Origin: Corynebacterium kalidii
GTDB taxonomy: Bacteria; Actinomycetota; Actinomycetes; Mycobacteriales; Mycobacteriaceae
Length of the DNA stretch: 64,000 nt
Reading direction: 5' to 3'
Assembly (NCBI RefSeq): GCF_022869005.1
Contig: NZ_JALIEA010000011.1
Location: 1-64,000, forward strand
Both the position numbers and the translations under genes were made by a program. The notes under the pieces are model-generated. The model saw only the letters and a program-made list of their open reading frames with translations. It was not told where the DNA came from and made no database searches. Shown here one piece after another: positions 56,736 through 64,000 of this stretch. Position 1 is the first letter of the stretch, and the number at the start of each line of letters is the position of its first letter.

Positions 56736-58589
56736 ATGACCACTGCCGGAATTGCCCAGACGGGTCCCACGAACAGCCCCCTCGCCGGCCGCGGCCGCGT
56801 CCTGTTCGTCGGCGCCGGCCCCGGAAACCCGGAGCTGCTGACGGTCCGTGCCCGCGAGATCCTCGAAAACACCGCCCACGTGTGGGTCGACCCCGCCGTC
56901 ACGGAGTCCGTCCGCGCCATCATCGCCGATGCGCTGCCTGTCCCCGAGGACAAGCGTATCGCCGCCGAGAAGGAGTGGGAGGCCGAGCTGGAGGCGGCGA
57001 AGGCTGCCGGTGCCCGCCGTCGTCCGCGCCGTCCCGCCGAGGTGACCGCCGCCGAGATCGTCTTCGCCGCCCCGCACACCACCGAGGCCGTCGCCGCCCA
57101 CGCCGCCGCCGAGGAGGCCGCCCGTGAGGCGGAGGCCGGCGGCTACGCCAGCTACCCCGACACCCCGGCCCCGGACGAGATCCGCCCGGTCGAGGCCGCG
57201 GACGTGGCCCACGCGATGGTCGACCACGTCCGCCACGGCCACAGCGTGGTCCGCCTGGTCGCCGGCAACCCGGTGAGCAACCCGGCGGTGCTCATGGAAC
57301 TGCAGGAGGTCGCGGCACTGGGTGTGGAGTTCGAGGTCGTCCCCGGTATGACCGGCGCCTCGGCCCTGCCCGCCTACACCGGTATCGCCACCGGCGACGG
57401 CTACACCACCGTGGACCTGCGCTCGGACGCGACCGCCGAGACCGACTGGGACGGCATCGCCGCCGCCCCGAAGCCGCTGATCCTCACCGTCGGGCCGTCG
57501 GACCTGCCGGTGATCACCGCGGAGCTCAAGCGCCGCGACGTCGCCGGCAGCACCCCGGCCACGGTGACCACGCACGCGACCACGCGTCGCCAGCGTTCCT
57601 ACGACGTCACCCTCGACACCCTCAAGTCCGTCGTCGCGGCCTCCGGGCCGTTGGCGAAGGAGGGGGAGATGCCCCAGGAGCTCGTCGTCACCGTCGGTGT
57701 GCAGGCCAGCCGCCGGAGCAAGTACTCGTGGTGGGAGAACCGGTCGCTGTACGGCTGGACCGTGCTCGTGCCCCGGGCGAAGGACCAGGCCGGCCCGATG
57801 AGCGCCCGGCTGGCCTCGCACGGTGCGATCCCGATCGAGGTGCCCACCATCTCCGTGGAGCCGCCGCGGAGCCCCGCGCAGATGGAACGTGCGATCAAGG
57901 GCCTGGTCGACGGGCGCTACCACTGGATCGTGTTCACCTCCGTCAACGCCGTGAAGGCCGTGTGGGAGAAGCTCGCCGAGTTCGGTCTGGACGCCCGTGC
58001 GTTGGCCGGTGTGCGCGTCGCCGCCGTGGGCGCCAAGACCGCCCAGTCCGTCCGCGACCTCGGGATCACCCCGGAACTGCTGCCGAAGGCCAACGCCCGC
58101 AACGCCTCCGGCCTGGTGGACGTCTTCCCCGCGTACGACGAGGACCTCGACCCGGTCGACCGGGTCCTGCTCCCGCGCGCCGACATCGCCACCGACACGC
58201 TGGTGGACGGTCTGGTCGACCTGGGCTGGTCGGTCGAGGACGTCGTCGCCTACCGCACCGTGCGTGCCGCGCCCCCCAGCCAGGAGGTCCGCGACATGAT
58301 CAAGTCCGGTGGCTTCGACGCGGTGTGCTTCACCTCGTCGTCGACGGTGAAGAACCTGGTGGGCATCGCGGGTAAGCCGCACACCCGCACCATCATCGCC
58401 TGTATCGGCCCGATTGCCGCGCAGACCGCGCGGGAACACGGTCTGCGGGTGGACGTGATGCCCGAGGTCGCCGGTGTCCCGGAACTGGTGGACGCCCTGG
58501 CGCACCACGTCGCCGAACTGCGCGCGGCCGGTCAGCTGCCCCCGCCGCGGAAGCGTCGCCGGCGGCGCCGGCCGGCCACCGGGCAGTAG
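56736..58589 (+). CDS. hemD: Fused uroporphyrinogen-III C-methyltransferase / synthase (617 aa)
   Basis: Two enzymes in one chain, common in actinobacteria. The N half (residues ~20-330) is the tetrapyrrole methylase fold: [47 protein letters not shown]. The C half (~345-600) is uroporphyrinogen-III synthase: [50 protein letters not shown]. An Ala/Glu-rich insertion (residues ~75-150) interrupts the methylase and may disturb SAM binding or be a loop. Tail is basic ([12 protein letters not shown]). The methylase branch would lead to siroheme. Confidence 0.9.
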   Translation: MTTAGIAQTGPTNSPLAGRGRVLFVGAGPGNPELLTVRAREILENTAHVWVDPAVTESVRAIIADALPVPEDKRIAAEKEWEAELEAAKAAGARRRPRRPAEVTAAEIVFAAPHTTEAVAAHAAAEEAAREAEAGGYASYPDTPAPDEIRPVEAADVAHAMVDHVRHGHSVVRLVAGNPVSNPAVLMELQEVAALGVEFEVVPGMTGASALPAYTGIATGDGYTTVDLRSDATAETDWDGIAAAPKPLILTVGPSDLPVITAELKRRDVAGSTPATVTTHATTRRQRSYDVTLDTLKSVVAASGPLAKEGEMPQELVVTVGVQASRRSKYSWWENRSLYGWTVLVPRAKDQAGPMSARLASHGAIPIEVPTISVEPPRSPAQMERAIKGLVDGRYHWIVFTSVNAVKAVWEKLAEFGLDARALAGVRVAAVGAKTAQSVRDLGITPELLPKANARNASGLVDVFPAYDEDLDPVDRVLLPRADIATDTLVDGLVDLGWSVEDVVAYRTVRAAPPSQEVRDMIKSGGFDAVCFTSSSTVKNLVGIAGKPHTRTIIACIGPIAAQTAREHGLRVDVMPEVAGVPELVDALAHHVAELRAAGQLPPPRKRRRRRRPATGQ

Positions 58590-58633
58590 GTCCGGGGGAC
58601 CCCGTGTCCGGCGCGCGGCGTACCATCGTCACC

Positions 58634-59638
58634 ATGACTGATGATGTGCACCCCGTCCGCCGTCCCCGCCGCCTCCGCACCACCCCGGCGATGCGGAACT
58701 TCGTCGCCGAGACCCACCTGGTCGCCGACCAGCTGGTGCTCCCGATGTTCATCGCCGACGGCCTGGACGCCCCCCGCGACATCTCCGCGATGCCCGGTGT
58801 GCAGCAGCACACCGAGGACTCCCTGCTGCGCACCGCCGAGGCCGCGCTCGACGCGGGCGTCGGCTCCGTCGACCTCTTCGGCGTCCCGACCCCGGAGTCG
58901 AAGGACGCCACCGGTTCGCAGGCCTGGGCCGAGGACGGCATCCTCAACCGCGGGCTCTCCGCCCTGCGCCGTGAGTTCGGCGACGACCTGATCGTCATGG
59001 CGGACACCTGCCTCGACGAGTTCACCGACCACGGCCACTGCGGTGTGCTCACCGAGGACCGGTTCGGGACCACCGTGATCGACAACGACGCCACCCTGCC
59101 GCTCTACGCGCGGATGGCCGTGGCACAGGCCCGGGCCGGTGCGCACGTGGTGAGCCCGTCGGGGATGATGGACGGCCAGATCGAGGTCATCCGGCGGGCG
59201 CTGGACGAGGCGAGCTTCCAGGACGTGTCGATCCTGGCGTACTCCGCCAAGTACGCCGGGGCCTTCTACGGTCCGTTCCGGGAGGCCGTCGGATCCTCGC
59301 TGCAGGGGGACCGCAAGACCTACCAGCAGGACCCCCGGAACGCGCGGGAGTCCCTTATGGAGGTCGAGCTCGACATCGCCGAGGGGGCGGACATGGTGAT
59401 GGTCAAACCCGCCATGCCGCACCTGGACATTCTCCGTCAGGTCGCCGACATGTCCCCGGTTCCGGTCGCCGCCTACCAGGTGTCGGGGGAGTACTCGATG
59501 ATCACCGCCGCGGCCCAGAACGGGTGGATCGACCGTGAGGCGGCGATCATGGACTCGTTGACCGGGATCCGGCGCGCCGGTGCGGACATCATCCTGACGT
59601 ACTGGGCCACCGAAGCCGCCCACCTCCTGCGCGGCTGA
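58634..59638 (+). CDS. hemB: Delta-aminolevulinic acid dehydratase (334 aa)
   Basis: Makes porphobilinogen. Schiff-base lysines Lys206 ([14 protein letters not shown]) and Lys258 ([12 protein letters not shown]) are present. The metal loop reads [14 protein letters not shown]: Cys126 and Cys136 remain but the middle zinc Cys is Asp128, so it is neither the classic three-Cys zinc type nor the DALDP magnesium type. TACCAT lies 7 nt before ATG, giving a leaderless start. Follows hemD by 44 nt. Confidence 0.95.
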   Translation: MTDDVHPVRRPRRLRTTPAMRNFVAETHLVADQLVLPMFIADGLDAPRDISAMPGVQQHTEDSLLRTAEAALDAGVGSVDLFGVPTPESKDATGSQAWAEDGILNRGLSALRREFGDDLIVMADTCLDEFTDHGHCGVLTEDRFGTTVIDNDATLPLYARMAVAQARAGAHVVSPSGMMDGQIEVIRRALDEASFQDVSILAYSAKYAGAFYGPFREAVGSSLQGDRKTYQQDPRNARESLMEVELDIAEGADMVMVKPAMPHLDILRQVADMSPVPVAAYQVSGEYSMITAAAQNGWIDREAAIMDSLTGIRRAGADIILTYWATEAAHLLRG

Positions 59639-59666
59639 CCACGGGTTGACTAAGCTGGTCGGCGAT

Positions 59667-60398
59667 ATGACACAGCAGACTTCACCGACACCGCCGAAGG
59701 TCGGACGCCCGGACGGTTTGGCTCCCTCGTCGAAGGGGGCGCCCGAGAACGTCCGTGACGGCGTGCGCGCCTGGTACATCGTCGGCGCCGTCCAGGCACT
59801 GACCGCCGTTGTCCAGCTGGTGATGAACCTGCAGGACCCGCGCGCGCTGACCACGCAGGTCCGCGACCAGATGGACTCCGTCTCGCTGCCGGACGGGGTC
59901 ACCGAGGAGACCCTGGTCACCGGTACCGCGATCCTGAACCTGCTGCTCATGCTGGCGGCGGTGGCCCTGTGCATGTTCCTCAACCGCCGGGTGTCGCGCG
60001 GCGGGGTGCGCAGCCGCCTGTTCCTCTGCGTCGGTTCGGTCTACCTGGCTCTCATGGCGCTGGTGCAGGTCTTCTCCACCCCGCCGGACACCGGGGCGAC
60101 ACCCCTGGTGCTCCTCGTCGGTGCCGGGACCATCGTCTCCGGTGTCGTCGCCGCCGTCGGCATCTGGCTGATCACCCGCCCGGAGAACGCGGACTGGTTC
60201 GGCCTGCCGGACAAGGCGGAGATCGAGGCCTACGCCGAGAAGCTGGCCCGGCGTAACGAGCAACTGGACAAGGAGCGCGCGGAGAAGAAGAAGCGCAGGC
60301 GTCAGGCGCGCGAGGACCGTGACCCCGGGAAGAACGCCGGGACGAACGGCCAGGAGAACGGTCAGAAGAACGCCGAGAAGAAGAACAGGGGGCGGTGA
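59667..60398 (+). CDS. Four-helix membrane protein with charged tail (243 aa)
   Basis: Four membrane helices (about 38-60, 85-108, 118-138, 143-168) are followed by a ~75-residue hydrophilic tail dense in Lys, Arg and Glu, ending in Asn/Gly/Lys-rich repeats (GQENGQKNAEKKN); probably cytoplasmic and disordered. ATG 59667 is preferred; TTG 59646 in the same frame is possible. The position after hemB corresponds to mycobacterial Rv0513 (from memory). No function known. Confidence 0.75.
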   Translation: MTQQTSPTPPKVGRPDGLAPSSKGAPENVRDGVRAWYIVGAVQALTAVVQLVMNLQDPRALTTQVRDQMDSVSLPDGVTEETLVTGTAILNLLLMLAAVALCMFLNRRVSRGGVRSRLFLCVGSVYLALMALVQVFSTPPDTGATPLVLLVGAGTIVSGVVAAVGIWLITRPENADWFGLPDKAEIEAYAEKLARRNEQLDKERAEKKKRRRQAREDRDPGKNAGTNGQENGQKNAEKKNRGR

Positions 60399-60401
60399 AC
60401 C

Positions 60402-60902
60402 GTGCCCACGATGTTCCCGGTCTCCCACAACTCCGATCCCGGGGACAGCAACCGCGCGATCCGGTACTGGCAGCCGGGTGACGGGGTCCCGGGGTCGGTG
60501 AAGGTCGCCGTGATGCTCTTCCTCGTCGCCGCCATCGGCCTGCTGGCCAGCGGTGCGGTGATGTGGACCGCCGAGCGGCCCGTCGTCGACGACCCCGACC
60601 AGATGGCGTACATCGACACGCTGTCCACCAACATGCGGTGGGTCGGCACCGTGCAGGTCGTGACCGGGATCCTCGTCGCGTCGCTGATCCCCGGGCTGCT
60701 CCGCGGCGACGGGCGCCGGCGACGCCTGCTGATGATCGCCGCGGCTGTGGCGATGGCGTTCACCCTGGTGGGCTGGGTCTTCCGGGCCGGCGGGCTGGAA
60801 CAGGCGCTGATCGCACTGGTCATGGCACTCGGTGCGTTGGCGATGTACCGGCCGGCGGTCCGCACCTTCTTCGGCGAGAGCCCCTCGGAACTGGAGAACT
60901 GA
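60402..60902 (+). CDS. Four-helix membrane protein (166 aa)
   Basis: Four helices fill residues ~30-150, after a short polar N-terminus (FPVSHNSDPGDSNRAIRYW). GTG 60402 is 3 nt after the previous stop; ATG 60411 is an alternative start. Tight spacing on both sides ties it into an operon with its neighbours and the P-type-ATPase-like gene. Position as Rv0514 of mycobacteria, from memory. No motif recognised. Confidence 0.72.
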   Translation: MPTMFPVSHNSDPGDSNRAIRYWQPGDGVPGSVKVAVMLFLVAAIGLLASGAVMWTAERPVVDDPDQMAYIDTLSTNMRWVGTVQVVTGILVASLIPGLLRGDGRRRRLLMIAAAVAMAFTLVGWVFRAGGLEQALIALVMALGALAMYRPAVRTFFGESPSELEN

Positions 60903-60950
60903 CCTGTGGACATGCCAGGGCGCCCGGGACCGGGCGACGAAGGACACACC

Positions 60951-63677
60951 ATGGCGACGACGGCCGAGGATCCCCTCCGCGACGTCGAGGGCGACGTACC
61001 GTCCGACGCGGTGACGCGGGCCATCGAAGACGCCCGTCGCGCCGCCCGTGCCGCGGGCCTCACCGCCGACGACGACTCCGACGATGGACTCGAACACCGG
61101 GGCCGGGGCGGGGCCCGCCTGACGTCCTTCACCTTCCACCTCGGCGACCTGGGCTCGGCCACGCAGGCCGGGAAGGTCGAGGCCGCCCTCAACCAGCTGC
61201 CCGGGGTGCAGGCGCGTGTGGTGTACTCCACGTCCATGGCCTGGGTCACCGCGCCGGAGTCCCTGCCGCCGGACGTCCTGCGTGACGTCATGACCGACGC
61301 CGGGGTCGACTCCTGGTTGACCGTGGCGTCGCTGCGACGGCGGGCCGAACGGCTCACCCGGGCCCGTCCGGCTAGCATCAACGCGCATCTGCACCGTGAG
61401 AACCGGGACCGCATGCTGCGCGGAGGCCGGACCTTCCACCAGCTCGGCCAGCGACGTCACCGGCAGACCGGCGGCACCGAGGTGCTGTACACCGCACGGA
61501 ACCTGATAACCGTGGCACGCCTGCTCGTCGCGGTGCTCTTCGGGCTGCCGGTCGTCGTCCTGCAGCTCTTCCCCGAGTGGCAGTTCGACTACTGGCAGTG
61601 GGCCTGCCTCGTCCTGTCCACCCCCGTGGTCCTGTGGTGTGCCTGGCCGTTCCACCGGGCGATGCTCGGCGGACTCCGGCGCGGGATGCCGGCCCTCGAC
61701 GCGGCGTCGTCGGCGGCGATCCTGCTGGCCTACCTCTACTCCCTGGCGGAGCTCGTCACCACGTCGACCGGTGACCCCGGGTGGCGTGCCGGCAACATCC
61801 TGATCTCCTGGGGCTACCAGACCGACGCGGTGTTCTTCGACGTCGCCTGCGGGTGCACGATCCTGCTGCTGTTCGGGCGCCTGGCGTCGAGACGGACCCG
61901 CCTGCGCTCGCTCCTGGCGCTGAACATGCTGTCGATCGAACGGGCCAGCGACGTCACCGTGGTGCGTAAGTCACGGCAGGGGAAGCCTGTGAGACGGACG
62001 ATCCCGTCGACGGAACTCCGGGTCGGCGACGACGTGATCGTCGGTGTCGGGGCCGTGATCCCCTGCGACGGCGAGGTCGTCGGCGGCCGGTCCACCGTCG
62101 AGGCGGGCCCGTTCACCGGGGGACGGGATCAGACCCCGGTCGAGGTGGGTGCCAGCGTCTACGCCGGCTCCCGGAACACCGGCGGTGAACTGAAGGTCCG
62201 GGTCAGCAGGAGCGGTTCACGGACCCGGATCGCCGCGGTGCGGCGCTGGATCGCCGCCGCCGAACACGAGGAGAACCGGCTGGAACAGCTGGCGACCCGG
62301 ACCGCGTCCCTGCTGGTGCCGTGGGCGGTCGTCATCGCGGTCGTCGCCGCGGTGGGGTGGCTGACGATGGCCGAGAGCGTCACCGCCGCCGTCGCCACGG
62401 CGTTGACCGTCCTGGTGTCCGTGGCACCGGTGGCACTGGCGTTGTCGACCACGCTCGCCCTGCGCCTCGGCCTGGCCCGTGCCGCCTCGGGCGGGATGCT
62501 GCTGCGTGACACCGGTACCATCCACCGGCTCGCCGCGGTCGACACCATCATCTTCAACCGTGCCGGGACGTTGACCACCGGCCCGATGCGCGTCGTCGGG
62601 GTCACCGCCGCCAAGGGCGAGGTCGCCGAGATGGTGCTCCGGGTGGCCGGTGCACTGAGCCTCGAGAGCCCGCACGGCGTGTCCCGGGCGATCGTCCGGG
62701 CCGACCGCGAGTCCCGCGACAGTGGCGCAGGAGGCGACGCGGTCCCGCACTGGCTGGAGGCAGGGCCCGTCGACGTGGACCCGCGGGGCGTCTTCACCGC
62801 CACCGTCGACCTCCCGGTCCGGGACGCGGGGAGCGGCGGGCCGACCGTCCGCCCTGTCCAGGCGGAACTGTGGCGGCCCCGGGACATCTCGGAACTCGAC
62901 GACCCGACCCTGGCCAACGCCGCCCTCGGCGGTGGGGTACCGCTCGTGGTCAGCTGGCGCGGGAAGGCCCGCGGCGTGATCAACATCGCCGACACCGTCA
63001 AACCCGACGCCGAGTCCTCCGTCCACTGGCTGGAGGATGCGGGCGTGGAGACCTACATGCTCTGCCGCGACACCTATCCCGTCGCACGTCGGATGGCCGA
63101 TTCGATCGGGATCTCCAAGGTGCTCGCCGGCATCATCCCGGCACGGAAGGCGGCGACGGTACGCAGCGTGCACTCCCAGGGAGCCACGGTGGCGATGGTC
63201 GGCGACCAGGACGTCCTCGACTGCCTCGACGTCGCCGACGTCGGCATCCTCATGGGGTCGGTCGACCGGCTGGACAACCTCGGCGGCGACCACGGGCAGG
63301 CGATGGGCCTCGACTCCGCCAGCAGTGACGTGGTGGTGGTCAGGGACGACGTCGCCGCCGTCGCGGAGTCGTTGAACCTCACCCGGCACGTCCGGGCCAC
63401 CGTGGACTGGAACCTCTGGCTGGCCTGGGGGTACAACATCTGCGCCCTCGTCCTGGCGGTGTCGGGGTTCCTCAACCCGCTGTTGGCGACCGCCCTGATG
63501 CTCGGGTCGTCACTGTTGATCGAGTGGCGGTCTGCACGCATCAGCCACCGCGACTACAGTATCGGCGACCCCCTCGGCCGTCAGGGTGCCGAGGCACCCG
63601 GGAACCGCTCCGACACCCGGCTGGGCAGACTGCGGGCCTGGGCCGGGGAGAACCTGAGCCCCTGGCAGTCCCGCTGA
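60951..63677 (+). CDS. P-type ATPase-like protein with degenerate catalytic motifs (908 aa)
   Basis: Overall a heavy-metal (P1B) ATPase: an N-terminal ferredoxin-like domain without CxxC, about eight helices, actuator, phosphorylation and nucleotide domains. But the key residues are changed: DKTGTLT reads NRAGTLT (Asn536 instead of the phosphorylated Asp), CPC is APV (492-494), TGE is TGG (389-391), HP is HG (575-576), TGD is CRD and GDGxND is GDQDVLD. The reading frame is clean and the protein full length, so it is kept by selection but cannot cycle like a normal pump. ATG 60951 has GAAGGA 6 nt before it; GTG 60906 is possible. It follows two membrane proteins within the heme gene cluster. 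Confidence 0.85.
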   Translation: MATTAEDPLRDVEGDVPSDAVTRAIEDARRAARAAGLTADDDSDDGLEHRGRGGARLTSFTFHLGDLGSATQAGKVEAALNQLPGVQARVVYSTSMAWVTAPESLPPDVLRDVMTDAGVDSWLTVASLRRRAERLTRARPASINAHLHRENRDRMLRGGRTFHQLGQRRHRQTGGTEVLYTARNLITVARLLVAVLFGLPVVVLQLFPEWQFDYWQWACLVLSTPVVLWCAWPFHRAMLGGLRRGMPALDAASSAAILLAYLYSLAELVTTSTGDPGWRAGNILISWGYQTDAVFFDVACGCTILLLFGRLASRRTRLRSLLALNMLSIERASDVTVVRKSRQGKPVRRTIPSTELRVGDDVIVGVGAVIPCDGEVVGGRSTVEAGPFTGGRDQTPVEVGASVYAGSRNTGGELKVRVSRSGSRTRIAAVRRWIAAAEHEENRLEQLATRTASLLVPWAVVIAVVAAVGWLTMAESVTAAVATALTVLVSVAPVALALSTTLALRLGLARAASGGMLLRDTGTIHRLAAVDTIIFNRAGTLTTGPMRVVGVTAAKGEVAEMVLRVAGALSLESPHGVSRAIVRADRESRDSGAGGDAVPHWLEAGPVDVDPRGVFTATVDLPVRDAGSGGPTVRPVQAELWRPRDISELDDPTLANAALGGGVPLVVSWRGKARGVINIADTVKPDAESSVHWLEDAGVETYMLCRDTYPVARRMADSIGISKVLAGIIPARKAATVRSVHSQGATVAMVGDQDVLDCLDVADVGILMGSVDRLDNLGGDHGQAMGLDSASSDVVVVRDDVAAVAESLNLTRHVRATVDWNLWLAWGYNICALVLAVSGFLNPLLATALMLGSSLLIEWRSARISHRDYSIGDPLGRQGAEAPGNRSDTRLGRLRAWAGENLSPWQSR

Positions 63678-63700
63678 CATTCGCCGCCACGGCGGTCAGC

Positions 63701-63745
63701 ACCGGCAGTACCGGCAGTACCGGCAGTACCGGCAGTACCGGCAGC
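63701..63745. repeat. Tandem 9-bp repeat, five units
   Basis: ACCGGCAGT x4 plus ACCGGCAGC, after the P-type-ATPase-like stop. No coding potential of its own. It lies 111 nt upstream of hemL, before the TATGCT -10 box. Confidence 0.92.
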
Positions 63746-63811
63746 GCAGAGCCACGACGGGCGCCGGGATGCGGGCGTTCACCCGCGGTCCGTGCCCACG
63801 GCGCCGGTCAC

Positions 63812-63817
63812 TATGCT
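63812..63817 (+). promoter_or_regulatory. hemL: -10 box of hemL
   Basis: TATGCT at 63812-63817, about 38 nt before the start codon. No convincing -35. It suggests hemL has its own promoter rather than depending on the upstream operon. Confidence 0.45.
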
Positions 63818-63855
63818 GGGGGACAGTTGGACAAGCGACCTTCAAGGAGTGGCAG

Positions 63856-64000
63856 ATGAGTGGACGGACGAACAGCTCGGCGGCGATGGACCGGGCCCGG
63901 GAAGTCACGCCCGGTGGTGTGAACTCCCCGGTGCGGGCCTTCGGCTCGGTCGGCGGCACCGCCCCGTTCATCGCCTCGGCGGCCGGGTCCCGGCTCACCG
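63856..64000 (+). CDS. hemL: Glutamate-1-semialdehyde 2,1-aminomutase (N-terminal part)
   Basis: 48 codons are visible before the window ends: [20 protein letters not shown], then [14 protein letters not shown] and [12 protein letters not shown]. The [10 protein letters not shown] signature near the N-terminus identifies the PLP enzyme that makes 5-aminolevulinate, the step after HemA. AAGGAG lies 7 nt before ATG. The rest, including the PLP lysine, is outside the window. Confidence 0.93.
   Translation, partial: MSGRTNSSAAMDRAREVTPGGVNSPVRAFGSVGGTAPFIASAAGSRLT

Noticed and set aside
63678-63856. Missing hemE/hemY between hemB and hemL as a gene-loss event
   Set aside because: C. glutamicum has them there as I recall, but mycobacteria keep hemE elsewhere, so absence within this window says nothing about loss.

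Overview
The window is chromosomal DNA from a high-GC mycolic-acid actinobacterium, most likely a Corynebacterium of a GC-rich clade. Reasons: a secreted corynomycolyltransferase, an actinobacterial trehalose/maltose-phosphorylase pair, mycothiol glycosyltransferase MshA, the SenX3/RegX3 pair, a 33-residue bS22 gene, and many genes whose start codon lies only 7-8 nt after a TANNNT -10 box (leaderless mRNAs, common in corynebacteria and mycobacteria). From memory, gene order on the right (DUF2516-deoC ... murB-mshA-YbjN-gpmA-senX3-regX3-ppx-proC-HTH-bS22-hemACDB) parallels the M. tuberculosis Rv0476-Rv0512 neighbourhood and the equivalent C. glutamicum region. No tRNA, rRNA, insertion sequence, prophage or CRISPR array was seen.

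Left part (1-10.4 kb): three tandem, nearly identical 31-residue amphipathic peptide genes (one cut by the window edge), an acyl-CoA oxidase-like gene, an MFS exporter, a flippase-like membrane protein, a mycolyltransferase, a 36-residue hydrophobic peptide gene and lpd. Central metabolism (10.7-25.7 kb): divergent aceA/aceB (glyoxylate shunt), a HAD/GH65 disaccharide-phosphorylase pair, an ABC exporter plus two-component system arranged like heme-responsive hrtBA/chrSA, and sdhCAB. Candidate GlxR and RamA sites lie upstream of aceB and sdhC, so acetate and TCA-cycle genes probably share control.

Middle (26-42.5 kb): DUF445 and DUF2516 membrane proteins, a DeoC-like protein without its catalytic residues, then a minus-strand catabolic block: AtuA-like protein, biotin-dependent acyl-CoA carboxylase beta and alpha, acyl-CoA dehydrogenase, crotonase, TetR regulator and two tandem acyl-CoA synthetases. 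It looks like a pathway that activates, desaturates, carboxylates and hydrates a branched or isoprenoid acid; its substrate cannot be read from sequence. An LmeA-like protein and a DUF2505 protein follow.

Right part (42.5-64 kb): cell wall (murB), mycothiol (mshA), glycolysis (gpmA), phosphate signalling (senX3-regX3, ppx), proline (proC), a small HTH protein, bS22, a glutaredoxin-like protein and the heme genes hemA-hemC-hemD-hemB. After hemB come two small membrane proteins and a P-type-ATPase-like protein in which nearly every catalytic motif is altered, then the start of hemL.

Points most worth following: the triplicated micropeptides with SigD-like promoters, the degenerate P-type ATPase inside the heme cluster, the DeoC pseudoenzyme, and the AtuA/carboxylase island with candidate TetR operators.
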